From NCBI GenBank assembly GCA_022510885.1, contig JAFLSP010000030.1, positions 1,299 to 15,404 of the forward strand: 14,106 bases of DNA, given 5' to 3'. The stretch is from Treponema sp. Lineage in GTDB: Bacteria; Spirochaetota; Spirochaetia; Treponematales; Treponemataceae. This document shows positions 14,104 to 14,106 of this stretch, piece by piece. The position numbers were made by a program, and so were the translations under genes. Numbering within the stretch: the first letter of the stretch is position 1; the number at the start of each line of letters is the position of its first letter. Under the pieces are notes generated by a model, which was given only the letters and a program-made list of their open reading frames with translations, was not told the DNA's origin and made no database searches.

Positions 14104-14106
14104 ACC

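Overview
The window is a GC-rich, gene-dense piece of a bacterial chromosome that most likely comes from a spirochaete of the Treponema group. The FlgF and FlgG proteins read like treponemal ones, and both are short (264 aa). A murG, cvpA-like, DNA polymerase III delta-prime, soluble sensor kinase and NtrC-type regulator gene order is one I recall from Treponema pallidum (TP0523 down to TP0519, from memory and unchecked). The CHY zinc-finger and ABC-F genes fit a gut or other host-associated anaerobe. The assignment is inference; no rRNA or marker search was possible.

Layout, left to right. (a) 68-576, minus strand: a small toxin-antitoxin operon with a RelB/DinJ-type antitoxin and a YoeB-type mRNA-cleaving toxin, preceded by a promoter that carries repeated TATGC/GCATA half-sites. 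(b) 727-2779, minus strand: a flagellar rod operon flgF-flgG-flgJ(rod-binding), driven by a textbook sigma-28 promoter (TAAA, 15 bp, GCCGATAA) and closed by an intrinsic terminator at 699-721. (c) 2936-4811, plus strand: glgC (ADP-glucose pyrophosphorylase), with a good sigma-70 promoter divergent from the flagellar promoter, then a J-domain protein. (d) 4808-10206, minus strand: a tightly overlapping operon murG, cvpA-like, holB-like, sensor kinase and NtrC-type sigma-54 activator. (e) 10292-10364, minus strand: tRNA-Phe(GAA) with its own promoter and a 15-bp terminator hairpin. (f) 10397-14103, minus strand: DEAD-box RNA helicase, YbiT-like ABC-F ATPase and CHY zinc-finger protein.

How the parts work together. 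The flagellar block builds the rod of the periplasmic flagella. GlgC commits glucose-1-phosphate to glycogen synthesis. The murG operon links the last cytoplasmic step of peptidoglycan precursor synthesis, a clamp-loader subunit and a two-component pathway to sigma-54 transcription. The helicase/ABC-F pair suggests RNA and ribosome maintenance.

No prophage, insertion sequence, CRISPR array or convincing new defence system is visible. The points most worth a second look are: an ABC-F protein in which both halves of one composite ATPase site are degenerate; a tRNA-Phe with C instead of U at position 55; a holB product with a large insert after its zinc motif; a probable leaderless murG; and the sigma-28 promoter facing glgC. 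Gene-free stretches are all under 300 bp. The first 67 bases hold nothing I can identify.
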